Of a stretch of DNA of 64,000 nucleotides, positions 27,371 through 36,790 are shown in pieces (the stretch's first letter is position 1; each line of letters begins with the position of its first letter). The position numbers and the translations under genes are program-made. The notes below the pieces were generated by a model. That model saw only the letters and a list, made by a program, of their open reading frames with translations. It was not told where the DNA came from and ran no database searches. The stretch is from Stieleria varia (lineage in GTDB: Bacteria > Planctomycetota > Planctomycetia > Pirellulales > Pirellulaceae), in assembly GCF_038443385.1 (NCBI RefSeq), contig NZ_CP151726.1, positions 4,836,001 to 4,900,000 of the forward strand. The letters run 5' to 3'.

Positions 27371-28381
27371 ATGCGCCTTTCGCTCAAACGTTTTCTCGCC
27401 TTACTGGCACTGCCCGTCCTTTCATGCGGATTGTCCGCCACGGCGGATGCCCAGCGGCCGGTTGTCCCCGGGACGGGGTCAGAAATTGTCGGAGTCGCTG
27501 ACGATTTTGAGGACCCATCTTGGGACTACATACCACGCGATCCCAAGAGTACCGAAGACATTGACGAGAACCAACGTGGTCCGATGGGCCGCAGCACCAA
27601 TGGTCGTTGGTACGAAGGCATCAAACGCGGCCATCCGGACATCGTCCGTCGAGTCGCAACGCCGCCGGGCGGAATCCCCGGCAGCCAAGGTGCTCTGTTG
27701 ATGCGATCCAAGTTCACGGGAATTCCCGGACGTCCCAGCAACACGATGCACCAAGACGACTTTGTCTGCAACATTCAGTACCGGCTCAAGCGTCGACTGG
27801 ACATTTCAGAAGTACCCAGTGTCACCACGCGAGTTTTCTTGCCGCCGGTGGATCAGTGGGAAAACCGCAGCGGACCTCACTTCGGATTTCGCCTCGCGCT
27901 GGAAACCACCGCGATGGTGGACAAGGAAGTCGGGATCGGGATCTTCAAACGGACTACCGAGGAACTCGGTAATGAGGTCTATTGGCCGGGATTGTTTGTC
28001 GAGTTCGAAAGCAAGAGTCAGTCCAAAAAAGAACACGACTACGCGTACTTGCGAATCCGAGGCAATCGTCGCGGCGGTGATTTCCGTGGTCCGCAAATCA
28101 CCACGACCGGTTGGTGGACCATGGGCATGAGTGTCACCCCAGACGGCATGGTGCACTATTACGCATCACCCGGTGTGGATGACTTAACAGAAGAAGACTA
28201 CATCACCAGCCAGTTCCCGTACGACTACCGCGCCGAACGCTTCCGCACGTTCTTCTACAACGTGTGCAGTGCCGACGACGGTGTCCGCTGGAGCACGTCC
28301 TTCATCGTCGACGATCCCAAGCTCTACGTCTTGCGTCCTAAGACTCAAATGGCATCGCGCAGCTCCAGTAACCGAAAGTAA
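27371..28381 (+). CDS. Secreted protein of unknown function
   Basis: The product (336 residues from ATG 27371) has a signal peptide (MRLSLKRFLALLALPVLSC with cleavage near TADAQ). The mature protein is rich in aromatic residues and beta strands: DDFEDPSWDYIPRDP, GALLMRSKFTGIP, HQDDFVCNIQYRLKRRLDI, GPHFGFRLALETTAM, YWPGLFVEFES, YAYLRIRGNRRGGDFRGPQITTTGWWTMGMSVTPDG. The layout resembles a jelly-roll, lectin-like or glycanase-like fold, but no catalytic signature is visible. I do not recognise a named family. It stands alone between a divergent kinase gene and a repeat region. Confidence 0.65.
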   Translation: MRLSLKRFLALLALPVLSCGLSATADAQRPVVPGTGSEIVGVADDFEDPSWDYIPRDPKSTEDIDENQRGPMGRSTNGRWYEGIKRGHPDIVRRVATPPGGIPGSQGALLMRSKFTGIPGRPSNTMHQDDFVCNIQYRLKRRLDISEVPSVTTRVFLPPVDQWENRSGPHFGFRLALETTAMVDKEVGIGIFKRTTEELGNEVYWPGLFVEFESKSQSKKEHDYAYLRIRGNRRGGDFRGPQITTTGWWTMGMSVTPDGMVHYYASPGVDDLTEEDYITSQFPYDYRAERFRTFFYNVCSADDGVRWSTSFIVDDPKLYVLRPKTQMASRSSSNRK

Positions 28382-28457
28382 ACGCGAGGGACGGCCGCAG
28401 TTGGCATGTCTTGCCCCGAGGGGGCCGAACATGAAAGCCCAGCGCAGATCGCAGCGC

Positions 28458-28683
28458 TGGACTGCTCAAAGTTTGTTGTTGTTTCTTTTTGGGTTTGCGC
28501 AAGTTTATGTCCGTACTGCCGGCACAGCTGATGGCCCCAGTGAGCCTCAGGCGCTAGCCGTGGGCCTGAGGCGGATTGTGGTGCCGGCCCACGGCTAGCG
28601 CCTGAGGCTCACTTTGATTGCGATGCATGGAACAAAAACATGGACTGTAAGAACAATGTCAACACCAAACTTTGAGCAGTCCA
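28458..28683. mobile_element. MITE-like element carrying an R1-type core, copy 1
   Basis: The ends TGGACTGCTCAAAGTTTG and CAAACTTTGAGCAGTCCA are perfect inverted repeats. The 226-base element contains an inverted pair of CAGGCGCTAGCCGTGGGC units separated by GGATTGTGGTGCC. A second copy lies at 42638-42972 in opposite orientation, with the internal unit expanded to four tandem copies. Confidence 0.75.
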
Positions 28684-28803
28684 GCGCAGCGCCGTCCTGG
28701 GTAATCTGTAACGCCCACTTCGGGGCTTTGAGGTTGTAACGACGCACAACAACCCAGGGCGACGCTGCGCACTGCCCTGGGCTATTTTGTCATGTCCCTT
28801 CGG
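28684..28803. repeat. CCCTGGG-type inverted repeat
   Basis: GCGCAGCGCCGTCCTGGGT near 28684 and ACCCAGGGCGACGCTGCGC near 28752 form an imperfect inverted repeat around a loop. GCCCTGGGCTATTTTGTC and a GTCCCTTCGGGAC palindrome follow. The CCCTGGGCTAT motif links it to the R3 element at 22842-23022. Confidence 0.55.
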
Positions 28804-28825
28804 GACGCATCCAAGCCTCGCACCC

Positions 28826-30214
28826 CTACGCTAGAATCTCGTTGACCACGTTTCCGTGGACGTCGGTCAATCGGAAATCGCGACCGGCGTAGCGGTACGT
28901 CAGACGTTTGTGATCCAAGCCCATCAGACGCAGGATCGTGGCGTGTAAATCGTGAACGTGCACCCGATTTTCAACGGCTTGGAATCCGATCTCGTCGGTC
29001 GCGCCCACAACGTGGCCGCCCTTCACTCCGCCACCGGCCATCCACATCGTGAATCCCCAGTGGTTGTGGTCGCGCCCGTTCATCTTGCCCTGGTTGGAAC
29101 CTTCCTTGGGCATTTCCACCACGGGTGTGCGTCCGAACTCGCCGCCCCAGATCACGAGCGTTTCATCCAGCAGACCCAGCCGTTTCAGATCGCTCAGCAA
29201 CGCGGCGATCGGCTGGTCGACTTGTTTGGCGAGCCGTCGGTGTCCTTGTTCCAAATCATCATGGTTGTCCCACGGTTGTCCCGCGCCGGTATAAAGCTGG
29301 ACATAGCGAACTCCGTGCTCCACCAATCGTCTCGCGATCAGCGTTTGTCGGGCAAAGTCGCCTTCACCGTACGCTTCGCGGATATTGGCCGGTTCACGTG
29401 ACACGTCGAATACTTCCGCCGCCTCGCTTTGCATTCGGTACGCCAGTTCAAAGGACTCGATTCGTGACTGCAATCTCTGGTCACCTTCGCGTTGACGCAG
29501 ATGCTCTGCATTCAGTTTGGCCAGCAAATCCAACTGGTCACGTTGGTCGCCTGGAGCCACCAATTCGCTACGGATGTGATTGATCAGCTTGTCCACGCTG
29601 CGATGACTGGAATCGACATAGGTCGCTTGGTACTTGCCCGGCAAGAAAGCGTTCTGCCAATTCTGTGACTCTTTGATCGGATAACCACCGGGACACATCG
29701 TCACGAACGACGGCAGGTTCTCGTTCTCGCTGCCCAAACCATAGGACAGCCAGGATCCGACACTTGGGCGCACCAACCGAGACTCGCCGGTGTTCATCAG
29801 CATCAACGAGGGTTCGTGATTGGGCACATCGGCACGCATTGAGTTGATCACGCAGATGTCATCGATGTGCTGCGCGGTTTTCTCGAACAGTTCACTGACA
29901 TGGATCCCCGATTCGCCGTACTGCTTGAATTTGAAGGGCGTGCCCATCACGTTGCCGGTCGGTCGTTCTGTTCGCAGGTCGCCGGTGGGCGCAGTCTTAC
30001 CGGCATACTTCTCGAGCGCCGGCTTGTAGTCGAACGTGTCGACTTGACTGGGGCCGCCGTTCATGAACAAGTGAATGACGTATTTCGCGCGCGCGGGAAA
30101 GTGCAATGGGACGGCGCCGTCGGATGCCATCGCTTGACGCGTCAGCATGTCGGACAGTGCCAAGGAACCCAGTCCGGCGGTGCAACTCTTGAGCAATTGT
30201 CGTCGGTTCAACAT
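28826..30214 (-). CDS. DUF1501 protein with Tat-like signal
   Basis: This 462-residue member of the alkaline-phosphatase-like/sulfatase superfamily group DUF1501 begins MLNRRQLLKSCTAGLGSLA, a twin-arginine-type signal. Visible family segments are FLMNGGPSQVDTFDYKP, VINSMRADVPNHEPS, GSWLSYGLG, QLYTGAGQPWDNHDD, DETLVIWGGEFGRTP and GRDHNHWGFTMWMAGGGVKGG, with likely metal-binding His/Asp residues. A TTG two codons upstream could also start it. It follows the DUF1553 gene after seven bases. This pairing is a planctomycete hallmark; its job is not established, though a role in extracytoplasmic polymer metabolism has been proposed for the group. Confidence 0.9.
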   Translation of the reverse strand: MLNRRQLLKSCTAGLGSLALSDMLTRQAMASDGAVPLHFPARAKYVIHLFMNGGPSQVDTFDYKPALEKYAGKTAPTGDLRTERPTGNVMGTPFKFKQYGESGIHVSELFEKTAQHIDDICVINSMRADVPNHEPSLMLMNTGESRLVRPSVGSWLSYGLGSENENLPSFVTMCPGGYPIKESQNWQNAFLPGKYQATYVDSSHRSVDKLINHIRSELVAPGDQRDQLDLLAKLNAEHLRQREGDQRLQSRIESFELAYRMQSEAAEVFDVSREPANIREAYGEGDFARQTLIARRLVEHGVRYVQLYTGAGQPWDNHDDLEQGHRRLAKQVDQPIAALLSDLKRLGLLDETLVIWGGEFGRTPVVEMPKEGSNQGKMNGRDHNHWGFTMWMAGGGVKGGHVVGATDEIGFQAVENRVHVHDLHATILRLMGLDHKRLTYRYAGRDFRLTDVHGNVVNEILA

Positions 30215-30220
30215 TTTCAA

Positions 30221-32974
30221 TTAGTCCACAAATGCAAATTCGTTGCTGAGCAACAGGATTTGAGCGAGCTGGGCAAAACGATCCAGAGGCTCGACGCTGT
30301 TGGCGTCTTTGGGTGCGGCAAAGTCGGCTTCGGAGTCGGCTTCGAACAACCGACCGTCTGTCGCGGTCATGGAAATTTGGGCCCGCCAAAAAAAGGAATC
30401 GTGCGACGCGGACTCACCCGGATCGGCAACAAAATCAACCGCCTCTCCTTTTGCGACCGTCGTCGTCAGCGGTCCGTACGGACGATTGTTCATCTTTTGT
30501 GTTTCCAGGAAAACACGATTCTTGCCGACCCAGATTGCAGCGCGGAACCCGTCCCCATTGTCGCTGCGGTGTCCCATCAAACCGCTCAATCGCAACTCGC
30601 CATCGGCCGGCGCGATCCAACGTCGAATCACGGCATCACGATTTGCCGGATGCCCCGCATCGCGTGACAGGAACGCGTGTCCCATCGCAGACTTGGCCGG
30701 GAATTCATTGGCGGCTTGCCATCGCGAATCTTTGAACACGGCAAACGGAGTGAAATCTGTCGGCCGGACATCGTCATCCGTGGGCGACGTGCCGTACTGC
30801 CAAGCCAGCGTGGATCGATATTCCGCAACGGACGGCCGCGCCGGACGAGACAGAAACTCGACGCAAATTTGCAGCTCGGGTTTTGTCGGTGGGCGAGACA
30901 AGATCGATCGGAACAACGCATCAATCAACGGCTCCTGTGCTTCGCTACCGACTTGCTCGCGGCTGTGTTTTGCAGCAAGCCGCGCCAGTTCACCCGTCTG
31001 ATCCGAGTTCAGCAGGTACAACGCTTGTTGCGGGACAGTGGTGAAGTATCGTTTCGGCGCGTGAGCATCAGGGTTGGCGAAATCAAACGTTCGGAACAGC
31101 GATGGCAGGTTTTGTCGATCGATCATCGCGTAGATGGTTCGTCGTGGCGTCAAGGTCGGCAACGTGATTTCGACCGGCTCGCCTCCCAAGGATTGATCCA
31201 GGAACCCGCAGACGTCCAACATGGAATCACGTAAGGACTCAAAGTCACGACGTTTTCGATTGGCTCTGGCTAACAACTGGTTGTCCGGGTCTTTGGACAG
31301 GTTTTCCGCAGCCGTGTGGACCGACTGACGGTAAACACGAGTCATGACGATGCGTTTCACCAGCCGTTTGATGCTCCAATGCGTCGAAAACTCGGCCGCC
31401 AAATCATCCAAGACTTCGGGGATCGCCGGCGGCGCGGTGCGTACGCCAAAGTCACTCGGGGTATCGACCAGCGGTCGTCCGATCAAGTGTGCCCAGACAC
31501 GGTTGACCATCACGCGTGATGTCAGTGGATTTTCCGAGTCGGCGATTCGCAGGGCCAATTCCAGTCGTCCGCTGCCGTCGGTGAATCGCTGCTCATCGGG
31601 TTTTCGCAGTGCGGTCAAGTACTGTCGGGGCGCGATCGGGCCGCGGCTTCCCTGCTGGCCCCGCAACAAAATCGGGTGGTCACCAGGTTTCTCTCGGTCG
31701 ACCATCATCAACGGACTTGGTCCGTCTTGTTTCCACTCGCTGCTATTCATCACGCCGAACAGGGAGTAATAGTCTGCCGTGGGAATCGGATCGAACTTGT
31801 GATCATGGCATCGTGCACAGGCAACGGTCAATCCGAGCAGGCCACGTGAGACAACGTCGATGCGATCATCAATCACATCAAGGTTATTGAGAAACCGTCG
31901 GCCGATGGTCAGGAATCCCATCGCGTCCAGATTGCCATTGGTGTTGTCGCCGTCCAAACGATCAGCGGCCAATTGCAGGCGAATCATTTCGTCATACGGC
32001 ATGTCCTCAGCGAACGCTTTGACCAACCAGTCGCGATAACGCTGGCTACCTTGGATGCGTCGCTCCTTGCCGCCCAGTGCATAACCGACCGTGTCCGAAT
32101 AGCGGGCCACGTCCATCCAATGCCGTGCAAAACGTTCCGCATACTCAGGGCTTGCCAACAGAGTATCGATCAACCGTTCGTACTTGTCAGGATGTGTGGA
32201 CGAGACAAACGCTTGGACCTGCTCGGTGGTGGGCGGCAGCCCGGTCAAATCAAAATAGAGTCTGTGGATGAGCGTTTCGTCCGATGCGACGTCGGCACGT
32301 TGCAGACCGGCCTGACTTGCGCGGGTGGCCGCAAGCGTATCAATGACGTCGACGTGTTGATCACCGGACGCATTGGAATCATCGATGCGGGCGCGTTGAG
32401 GGATTTGAAAAGCCCAGTGTTCGGTCCAGTTTGTCTGTGACTCGTTGGCCGGCTGGTCGGTCGCCGTATCCTCCCTCGGATCCGGTGCGCCCATTTCGAT
32501 CCATTTCCGCAGGACCTCGATCGATTCATCGTCGAGCTTGTCCGACGGTGGCATCTGGAGTTTTCGGTCGTTGTAGCGAACTGCGCGAAGTATCAAACTT
32601 TTTTCTGGTTGTCCGGGAACCAGTCCCGGTCCCATGCTGCCGCCCCGCAACAGGGCCGCTGCGGAGTCGAGTCGCAGATCGCCGGATGATTCGCCGGACT
32701 CAACACTGTGGCATTCGTAACAGTGTTCGACCAACAGGGGACGGACGTTGGACTCAAAGAAATCGATGGCTTCGCGGGAATGTTTTGCATCCGCTGGCGG
32801 TTTCCCAGGATTTTGGGCCGATTTTTCTTCGGCTTGTAGAACCGTTCCGGTCAAGGGAATGGCAAACCAAGCCAAGGCTGTGCAGACAAACCGCGATGCG
32901 GCGATGGAAAATACGGATCGCTGGCAGTCGGAATGGTCAAAACGAGTCGACGGATGACTTTCAGTAAACAGCAT
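30221..32974 (-). CDS. Planctomycete cytochrome-c-like / DUF1549 / DUF1553 protein
   Basis: This 917-residue secreted protein has an N-terminal hydrophobic signal near residues 27-47. A planctomycete cytochrome C domain (PF07635) carries the haem-type motif CYECHS within VRPLLVEHCYECHSVESGESSGDLRLDS. DUF1549 follows (RLYFDLTGLPPTTEQVQAFV, RFARHWMDVARYSDT, GLTVACARCHDHKFDPIPTADYY with a second CARCH). DUF1553 begins near SRVMVNRVWAHLIGRPLVDTPSDFG and includes NRKRRDFESLRDSMLD. The C-terminus has an extra beta-rich part (LRLSGLMGHRSDNGDGFRAAIWVG). It precedes the DUF1501 gene by seven bases and the two surely form one unit. Confidence 0.92.
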   Translation of the reverse strand: MLFTESHPSTRFDHSDCQRSVFSIAASRFVCTALAWFAIPLTGTVLQAEEKSAQNPGKPPADAKHSREAIDFFESNVRPLLVEHCYECHSVESGESSGDLRLDSAAALLRGGSMGPGLVPGQPEKSLILRAVRYNDRKLQMPPSDKLDDESIEVLRKWIEMGAPDPREDTATDQPANESQTNWTEHWAFQIPQRARIDDSNASGDQHVDVIDTLAATRASQAGLQRADVASDETLIHRLYFDLTGLPPTTEQVQAFVSSTHPDKYERLIDTLLASPEYAERFARHWMDVARYSDTVGYALGGKERRIQGSQRYRDWLVKAFAEDMPYDEMIRLQLAADRLDGDNTNGNLDAMGFLTIGRRFLNNLDVIDDRIDVVSRGLLGLTVACARCHDHKFDPIPTADYYSLFGVMNSSEWKQDGPSPLMMVDREKPGDHPILLRGQQGSRGPIAPRQYLTALRKPDEQRFTDGSGRLELALRIADSENPLTSRVMVNRVWAHLIGRPLVDTPSDFGVRTAPPAIPEVLDDLAAEFSTHWSIKRLVKRIVMTRVYRQSVHTAAENLSKDPDNQLLARANRKRRDFESLRDSMLDVCGFLDQSLGGEPVEITLPTLTPRRTIYAMIDRQNLPSLFRTFDFANPDAHAPKRYFTTVPQQALYLLNSDQTGELARLAAKHSREQVGSEAQEPLIDALFRSILSRPPTKPELQICVEFLSRPARPSVAEYRSTLAWQYGTSPTDDDVRPTDFTPFAVFKDSRWQAANEFPAKSAMGHAFLSRDAGHPANRDAVIRRWIAPADGELRLSGLMGHRSDNGDGFRAAIWVGKNRVFLETQKMNNRPYGPLTTTVAKGEAVDFVADPGESASHDSFFWRAQISMTATDGRLFEADSEADFAAPKDANSVEPLDRFAQLAQILLLSNEFAFVD

Positions 32975-33215
32975 CTTGCGGGAGACACACGTTGGAGGGG
33001 GGGCTGAGGCGGGACCTTTATTCTACCAAATCAACCGCAATCCGTCTGCTGCAAACACTCTTTCCACATCGCAAACTTTACGCGACCAGTGCGTGCGACT
33101 TGGAAAATACCGTTCTTACGGCGCATTCGACGCCGGGTGGTATCGTTTGATGAAGATCCTTCGGTAGCCTGTGTCTCTTGATGGTTGTGACCCGCTTTTA
33201 CCACGATGGACGCTG

Positions 33216-34238
33216 ATGACTGCCGACGACTCCTTTCAACCTCCTTTTCAATCTGACGAAGACACAGACGCTGCGGTTTCTGACACCGTGTCCGAATCAC
33301 AGGATTTGCAACACGACACGGACGTGTCCGCAGAACACACAGACGCCGACGTCGAGTCGATTTCTGATTCGGACCTGGACGAAGCCAAGGCGGCTTGGGA
33401 CGAAGCCGAAAATGCGGGCGAGCCGATCCTGAGCGACGAAGATCTGCAGCGTTTGACTGAGCTAGCCGAGCCGTTCGTCGGTCTGTGGAACCAGTTGATC
33501 AGCACCACCAACTGGGAAAAGGGAAAGATCATCAGCCAGTGGCGTGAGAAGTTGATCCAGAGCGGTGTGCCGGCAACGGAATATTCCGACGAAGCCTGGG
33601 CGCGGCGAGTTGGCGGAGTGACGTCACCCCACGTCGGTCGCCTTCGTCGAGTCCATGACCGCTTTGCCTCCGATTACGCATCGTACGAAGGCCTCTACTG
33701 GAGCCACTTTCTCGCGGCGTTGGACTGGGAGGATGCCCCCATGTGGTTGCAAGGTGCCGTGGAGGAAAAATGGAGTGTCGCCGGGATGCGGCAAAAGAAA
33801 TGGGAGGCAGAAGGCGCCGTGGAGTCCAATCGTCCGACGTCCAGCCAGGTCGTTGAAGTTGACTTGGATGAAGATGTCGTGATGCCCGCACAGGGTGGCG
33901 GACGTGAACGCGAGTACGACGACGGTCCGGACGGTGTCGCCACGGGGCCAACCTATGAAGGCCCAGACTTTGGCGAGGAAGAAGAACTGTCGCCGATGGG
34001 CGCCGAACGCGATGGCGGCAGCGGAGCGACGGCGCTGACGGAGGATCCTGAATCGGAGCCGGTGCAAGGCCCCGTGCAGCCTTTCGTGGGTCTGCCCGAA
34101 TTGCCCGATGACTTGTCCGATGCGATCGAGTCCCTAAAACTCTCACTGTTACGCCACAAGACCGACGGTTGGCGTGACGTGGAAATCGATACGGTTCAGA
34201 GGTACTTAGACGCGATCGGTATCATGATTCGCAATTGA
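33216..34238 (+). CDS. Acidic protein of unknown function
   Basis: The product (340 residues from ATG 33216) is strongly acidic, with a low-complexity N-terminus (about 1-80, Asp/Glu/Ser rich) and an acidic Gly-rich linker near 220-290. Between them lies a conserved-looking aromatic domain (about 80-210) with FVGLWNQLISTTNWEKGKI, SDEAWARRVGGVTSPHVGRLRRVHDRF, YWSHFLAALDWEDAPMWLQ and EEKWSVAGMRQKKWE. Its helix pattern suggests DNA- or protein-binding helical bundles, but I recognise no named family. No signal peptide is seen, so it is probably cytosolic. A short C-terminal helix (DAIESLKLSLLRHK) closes it. Confidence 0.65.
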   Translation: MTADDSFQPPFQSDEDTDAAVSDTVSESQDLQHDTDVSAEHTDADVESISDSDLDEAKAAWDEAENAGEPILSDEDLQRLTELAEPFVGLWNQLISTTNWEKGKIISQWREKLIQSGVPATEYSDEAWARRVGGVTSPHVGRLRRVHDRFASDYASYEGLYWSHFLAALDWEDAPMWLQGAVEEKWSVAGMRQKKWEAEGAVESNRPTSSQVVEVDLDEDVVMPAQGGGREREYDDGPDGVATGPTYEGPDFGEEEELSPMGAERDGGSGATALTEDPESEPVQGPVQPFVGLPELPDDLSDAIESLKLSLLRHKTDGWRDVEIDTVQRYLDAIGIMIRN

Positions 34239-34323
34239 GGTCCAGCTCGGCGTGGCAAGGATTTGTTGTTGACACCTCAGAAGAATTCCTCGCGAAACTT
34301 TCGGCACGACAAGGTTTTTATCC

Positions 34324-34935
34324 ATGAGTATCAATCCCGTTGAGCACGATGTGCTGCCCGCGATCAAGCAGCGCTGGAGCCCCTATCGCTATGACGCTCG
34401 GCCTGTGGAAACGGAAAAACTGCTGGCATGCTTGGAGGCAGCGCGATGGGCAGCGAGCAGTTTTAACGATCAGCCTTGGTCGTGGATCGTGGCGCGGCGT
34501 GAGGACAGCGATGCGTTTGACACGATGTTGGGTTGCTTGATGGAAGCCAACCAGCCCTGGGCGGCTTCCGCAGGCGTCCTCCTGCTAAGCGTGATCCGGC
34601 CAACCTTTCGCAAAAACGGAAAACCGAATCGCGTGGCGCTTCATGATCTCGGCCAAGCCGCAGCGCACTTGGCATTGCAAGCGGCAGCGCTGGGCTTGCA
34701 AGCCCACCAGATGGCAGGGGTAAATCTGAGCCGAGTACGATCTCAGTACCAGATTCCAGAGGATCACCAGCCGGAGACCGCCATTGCGATCGGATACCCC
34801 GATGACTCAGAGCCCAAGGACGAGCTTGGCGAGAGTCTGCGGCAACGCGAGGCGGGGCCAAGGACTCGAATTCCCTTGTCCGAACAGGTTTTCAGTGGTC
34901 GTTGGGGCACTACGGCAAACTTCTCCGACAGGTAG
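34324..34935 (+). CDS. Nitroreductase-family protein
   Basis: This 203-residue flavoprotein of the NfsA/NfnB-like superfamily has RWSPYRYDARPVETEKLL, then LEAARWAASSFNDQPWSWIV, matching the FMN-binding S-x-N-x-Q-P-W motif. Later HDLGQAAAHLALQAAALGLQAHQMAG and AIAIGYPD complete the fold. Family members reduce nitro or quinone substrates with NAD(P)H; the natural substrate here is unknown. The ATG at 34324 follows GGTTTTTATCC and matches the family N-terminus. Confidence 0.88.
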   Translation: MSINPVEHDVLPAIKQRWSPYRYDARPVETEKLLACLEAARWAASSFNDQPWSWIVARREDSDAFDTMLGCLMEANQPWAASAGVLLLSVIRPTFRKNGKPNRVALHDLGQAAAHLALQAAALGLQAHQMAGVNLSRVRSQYQIPEDHQPETAIAIGYPDDSEPKDELGESLRQREAGPRTRIPLSEQVFSGRWGTTANFSDR

Positions 34936-35437
34936 GGATTCCGATTCGATGACGCGTCGGTGCCTTGGTGGAGTTTCGTATTCTCCGGTCAATGGCACTT
35001 GGGAGGCTGTGATATCGGTAGAATCACGATTTTGTCGCCTGCATCCTGTACTCGGGTAGGTCAATCGGGCGACTGGAAATACAATGAGAGCTAGCAGACT
35101 GTGAAATTAGTGAGCCGACGGCGCTAGCCGCGGGCCTGTGAAATTAGTGAGCCAACGGCGCTAGCCGCGGGCCCGTCGAATTAGTGAGCCGACGGCGCTA
35201 GCCGCGGGCCTGTCGAATTAGTGAGCCGACGGCGCTAGCCGCGGGCCCAGTGGTTAAGATGCAACCAATCGAGGCCCGTGGCTAGCGCCATCGGCTCACA
35301 AGAACGGCCCGTGGCTAGCGCCATCGGCTCACAAGAACGGCCCGTGGCTAGCGCCATCGGCTCACAAGAGTTACGTAACGCACTAATTCATTAGCCAGCT
35401 AGCCTCGCTGTGGTGTCGGCCACCACAATAGAAACAT
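34936..35437. other. Intergenic region with a large R1 array
   Basis: A 500-base gap between nitroreductase and phosphatase genes. The first 150 bases show nothing identifiable; the rest is the R1 array described separately. No gene is supported. Confidence 0.65.
35104..35370. repeat. Symmetric R1 array (four forward, three reverse copies)
   Basis: Four forward units of GTGAGCCGACGGCGCTAGCC plus GCGGGCC recur every 37 bases with spacers such as TGTCGAATTA. After a central loop, three reverse units GGCCCGTGGCTAGCGCCATC plus GGCTCAC recur every 33 bases with spacer AAGAAC. The halves can fold into one cruciform. Forward and reverse units differ consistently (CCGCGGG versus CCGTGGC), so each side expanded separately. 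Confidence 0.85.
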
Positions 35438-36790
35438 TTGTCGCCCAAATCAGTCGAGCGGTCATCGGTGTCGGAAGATTGGAACCCTGGAATTTCGTAC
35501 GCAGCCCGAACCGATATCGGTATGCGCAGAACGAACAACCAGGATTCCCACGCCACGATTCCCGCCAAGAGCCAAGAGCGTTTTCTGCAGCGAGGACATT
35601 TGTTTATCGTTGCCGACGGAATGGGGGCACATGCCGCCGGTGAACTTGCCAGCCGGATGGCAACCGACCACATCGCGATGAACTATTTTCGACTCGGTCA
35701 GGACGATTCCGCTCAGGCACTGCTCGAGGCCATCCACACGTCCAACGCAGAGATCTATCAGCGTGGACAAAAGAATCCCGAGTTCTACAACATGGGCACC
35801 ACCGCCAGCTCGTTAGCGATCGTGCCGGACGGCGCGATTGTGGGGCATGTCGGCGACTCACGCGTCTACCGGCTTCGTAAAGGCGTGTTCGAGCAATTGA
35901 CCTTCGACCACTCCTTGGTTTGGGAGATGCACGCGAGCGGACAAGTTCACCCAGACAGTGCGTTGGGGCAAGCAATTCCCAAGAACGTGATCACACGTTC
36001 GCTCGGTCCTAACGCCGATGTCAACGTGGATATCGAAGGACCATTCAAAGTCGAACCTGGCGATCAGTTTTTACTGTGCAGCGATGGGCTGTCCGGTCAA
36101 GTCGACGATGTGGAGATCGCGACCCTGGTCGATTGCTTACCCGAGGCCTTGGCAGTTCAAGTCTTGGTCGATCTGGCAAATTTGCGAGGCGGTCCCGACA
36201 ACACGACTGTCGTCATCGTACGTGCGGACGAGGGGATCACTCAAAGCAATTCCGCTGTCAGCAAGCCAAAGCCGGTGGACCGCAACCAGAACATCATGGT
36301 CGCCTCCTTCGCTGCTTGTATCGTGTTGACTCTCGCCGCGATTGCGTTTTGGTCTCAAACGATGCCGGGTGCAATGGTCTTGTGTCTCCTTGGCACCTTG
36401 ATCACCCTCGGGATCGGAATCACCGCTCTGTCAAACCGCCAAAAAAGCTACCCGTCAAGAAACGGTGCTGGACACCATGCGTCTCAATCGATTGCGCCTC
36501 AACCGTTCGGAGGAAAGGCGCCCTACAGACGGTACCAATCCGCACCCAACAACGAACTGTTTGCCAAACTCGGTTCGACCGTCAAAGAACTGAAGGATGT
36601 CGCTACCACAAAGAACTGGCTGATGGACTGGGGGCACATTGATCAGTTACAGGCTCAAGGCGCGGACGCCATGAAATCCGGAGACGGACGAACCGCCATC
36701 CGATTGCAGGCCGAAGCCATCGTGGAAACGATGCAGCAATTGCGAGAGCAACACAATCGCGCCGCCGATGAAACGGCGATTGACCATTGA
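35438..36790 (+). CDS. PP2C-family Ser/Thr protein phosphatase with C-terminal membrane segments
   Basis: The product is up to 450 residues. The phosphatase domain (about 20-265) has metal-binding motifs RTDIGMRRTNNQDS, VADGMGAHAAGELAS, GTTASSLAI, GHVGDSRVYRL, LLCSDGLSGQVDD and GGPDNTTVVIVRA, so it should be active. Two hydrophobic segments near 290-310 and 315-335 anchor it, followed by a cytosolic tail of about 110 residues with a helical end (AIRLQAEAIVETMQQL). It would reverse Hanks-type kinase phosphorylation. The start is uncertain (TTG 35438 or GTG 35468). Its stop lies inside or just before the next gene. Confidence 0.88.
   Translation: MSPKSVERSSVSEDWNPGISYAARTDIGMRRTNNQDSHATIPAKSQERFLQRGHLFIVADGMGAHAAGELASRMATDHIAMNYFRLGQDDSAQALLEAIHTSNAEIYQRGQKNPEFYNMGTTASSLAIVPDGAIVGHVGDSRVYRLRKGVFEQLTFDHSLVWEMHASGQVHPDSALGQAIPKNVITRSLGPNADVNVDIEGPFKVEPGDQFLLCSDGLSGQVDDVEIATLVDCLPEALAVQVLVDLANLRGGPDNTTVVIVRADEGITQSNSAVSKPKPVDRNQNIMVASFAACIVLTLAAIAFWSQTMPGAMVLCLLGTLITLGIGITALSNRQKSYPSRNGAGHHASQSIAPQPFGGKAPYRRYQSAPNNELFAKLGSTVKELKDVATTKNWLMDWGHIDQLQAQGADAMKSGDGRTAIRLQAEAIVETMQQLREQHNRAADETAIDH

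Larger units (their letters stand above)
28382..28825. other. Repeat-filled intergenic region
   Basis: Between the secreted-protein gene and the convergent DUF1501 gene there is no coding frame. The region consists of a MITE-like element (28458-28683) and a following CCCTGGG-type inverted repeat (about 28684-28803). Confidence 0.65.

Noticed and set aside
35104-35370. CRISPR array
   Set aside because: Units are regularly spaced, but the spacers are short and identical, the units are present in both orientations, and no cas gene is near.
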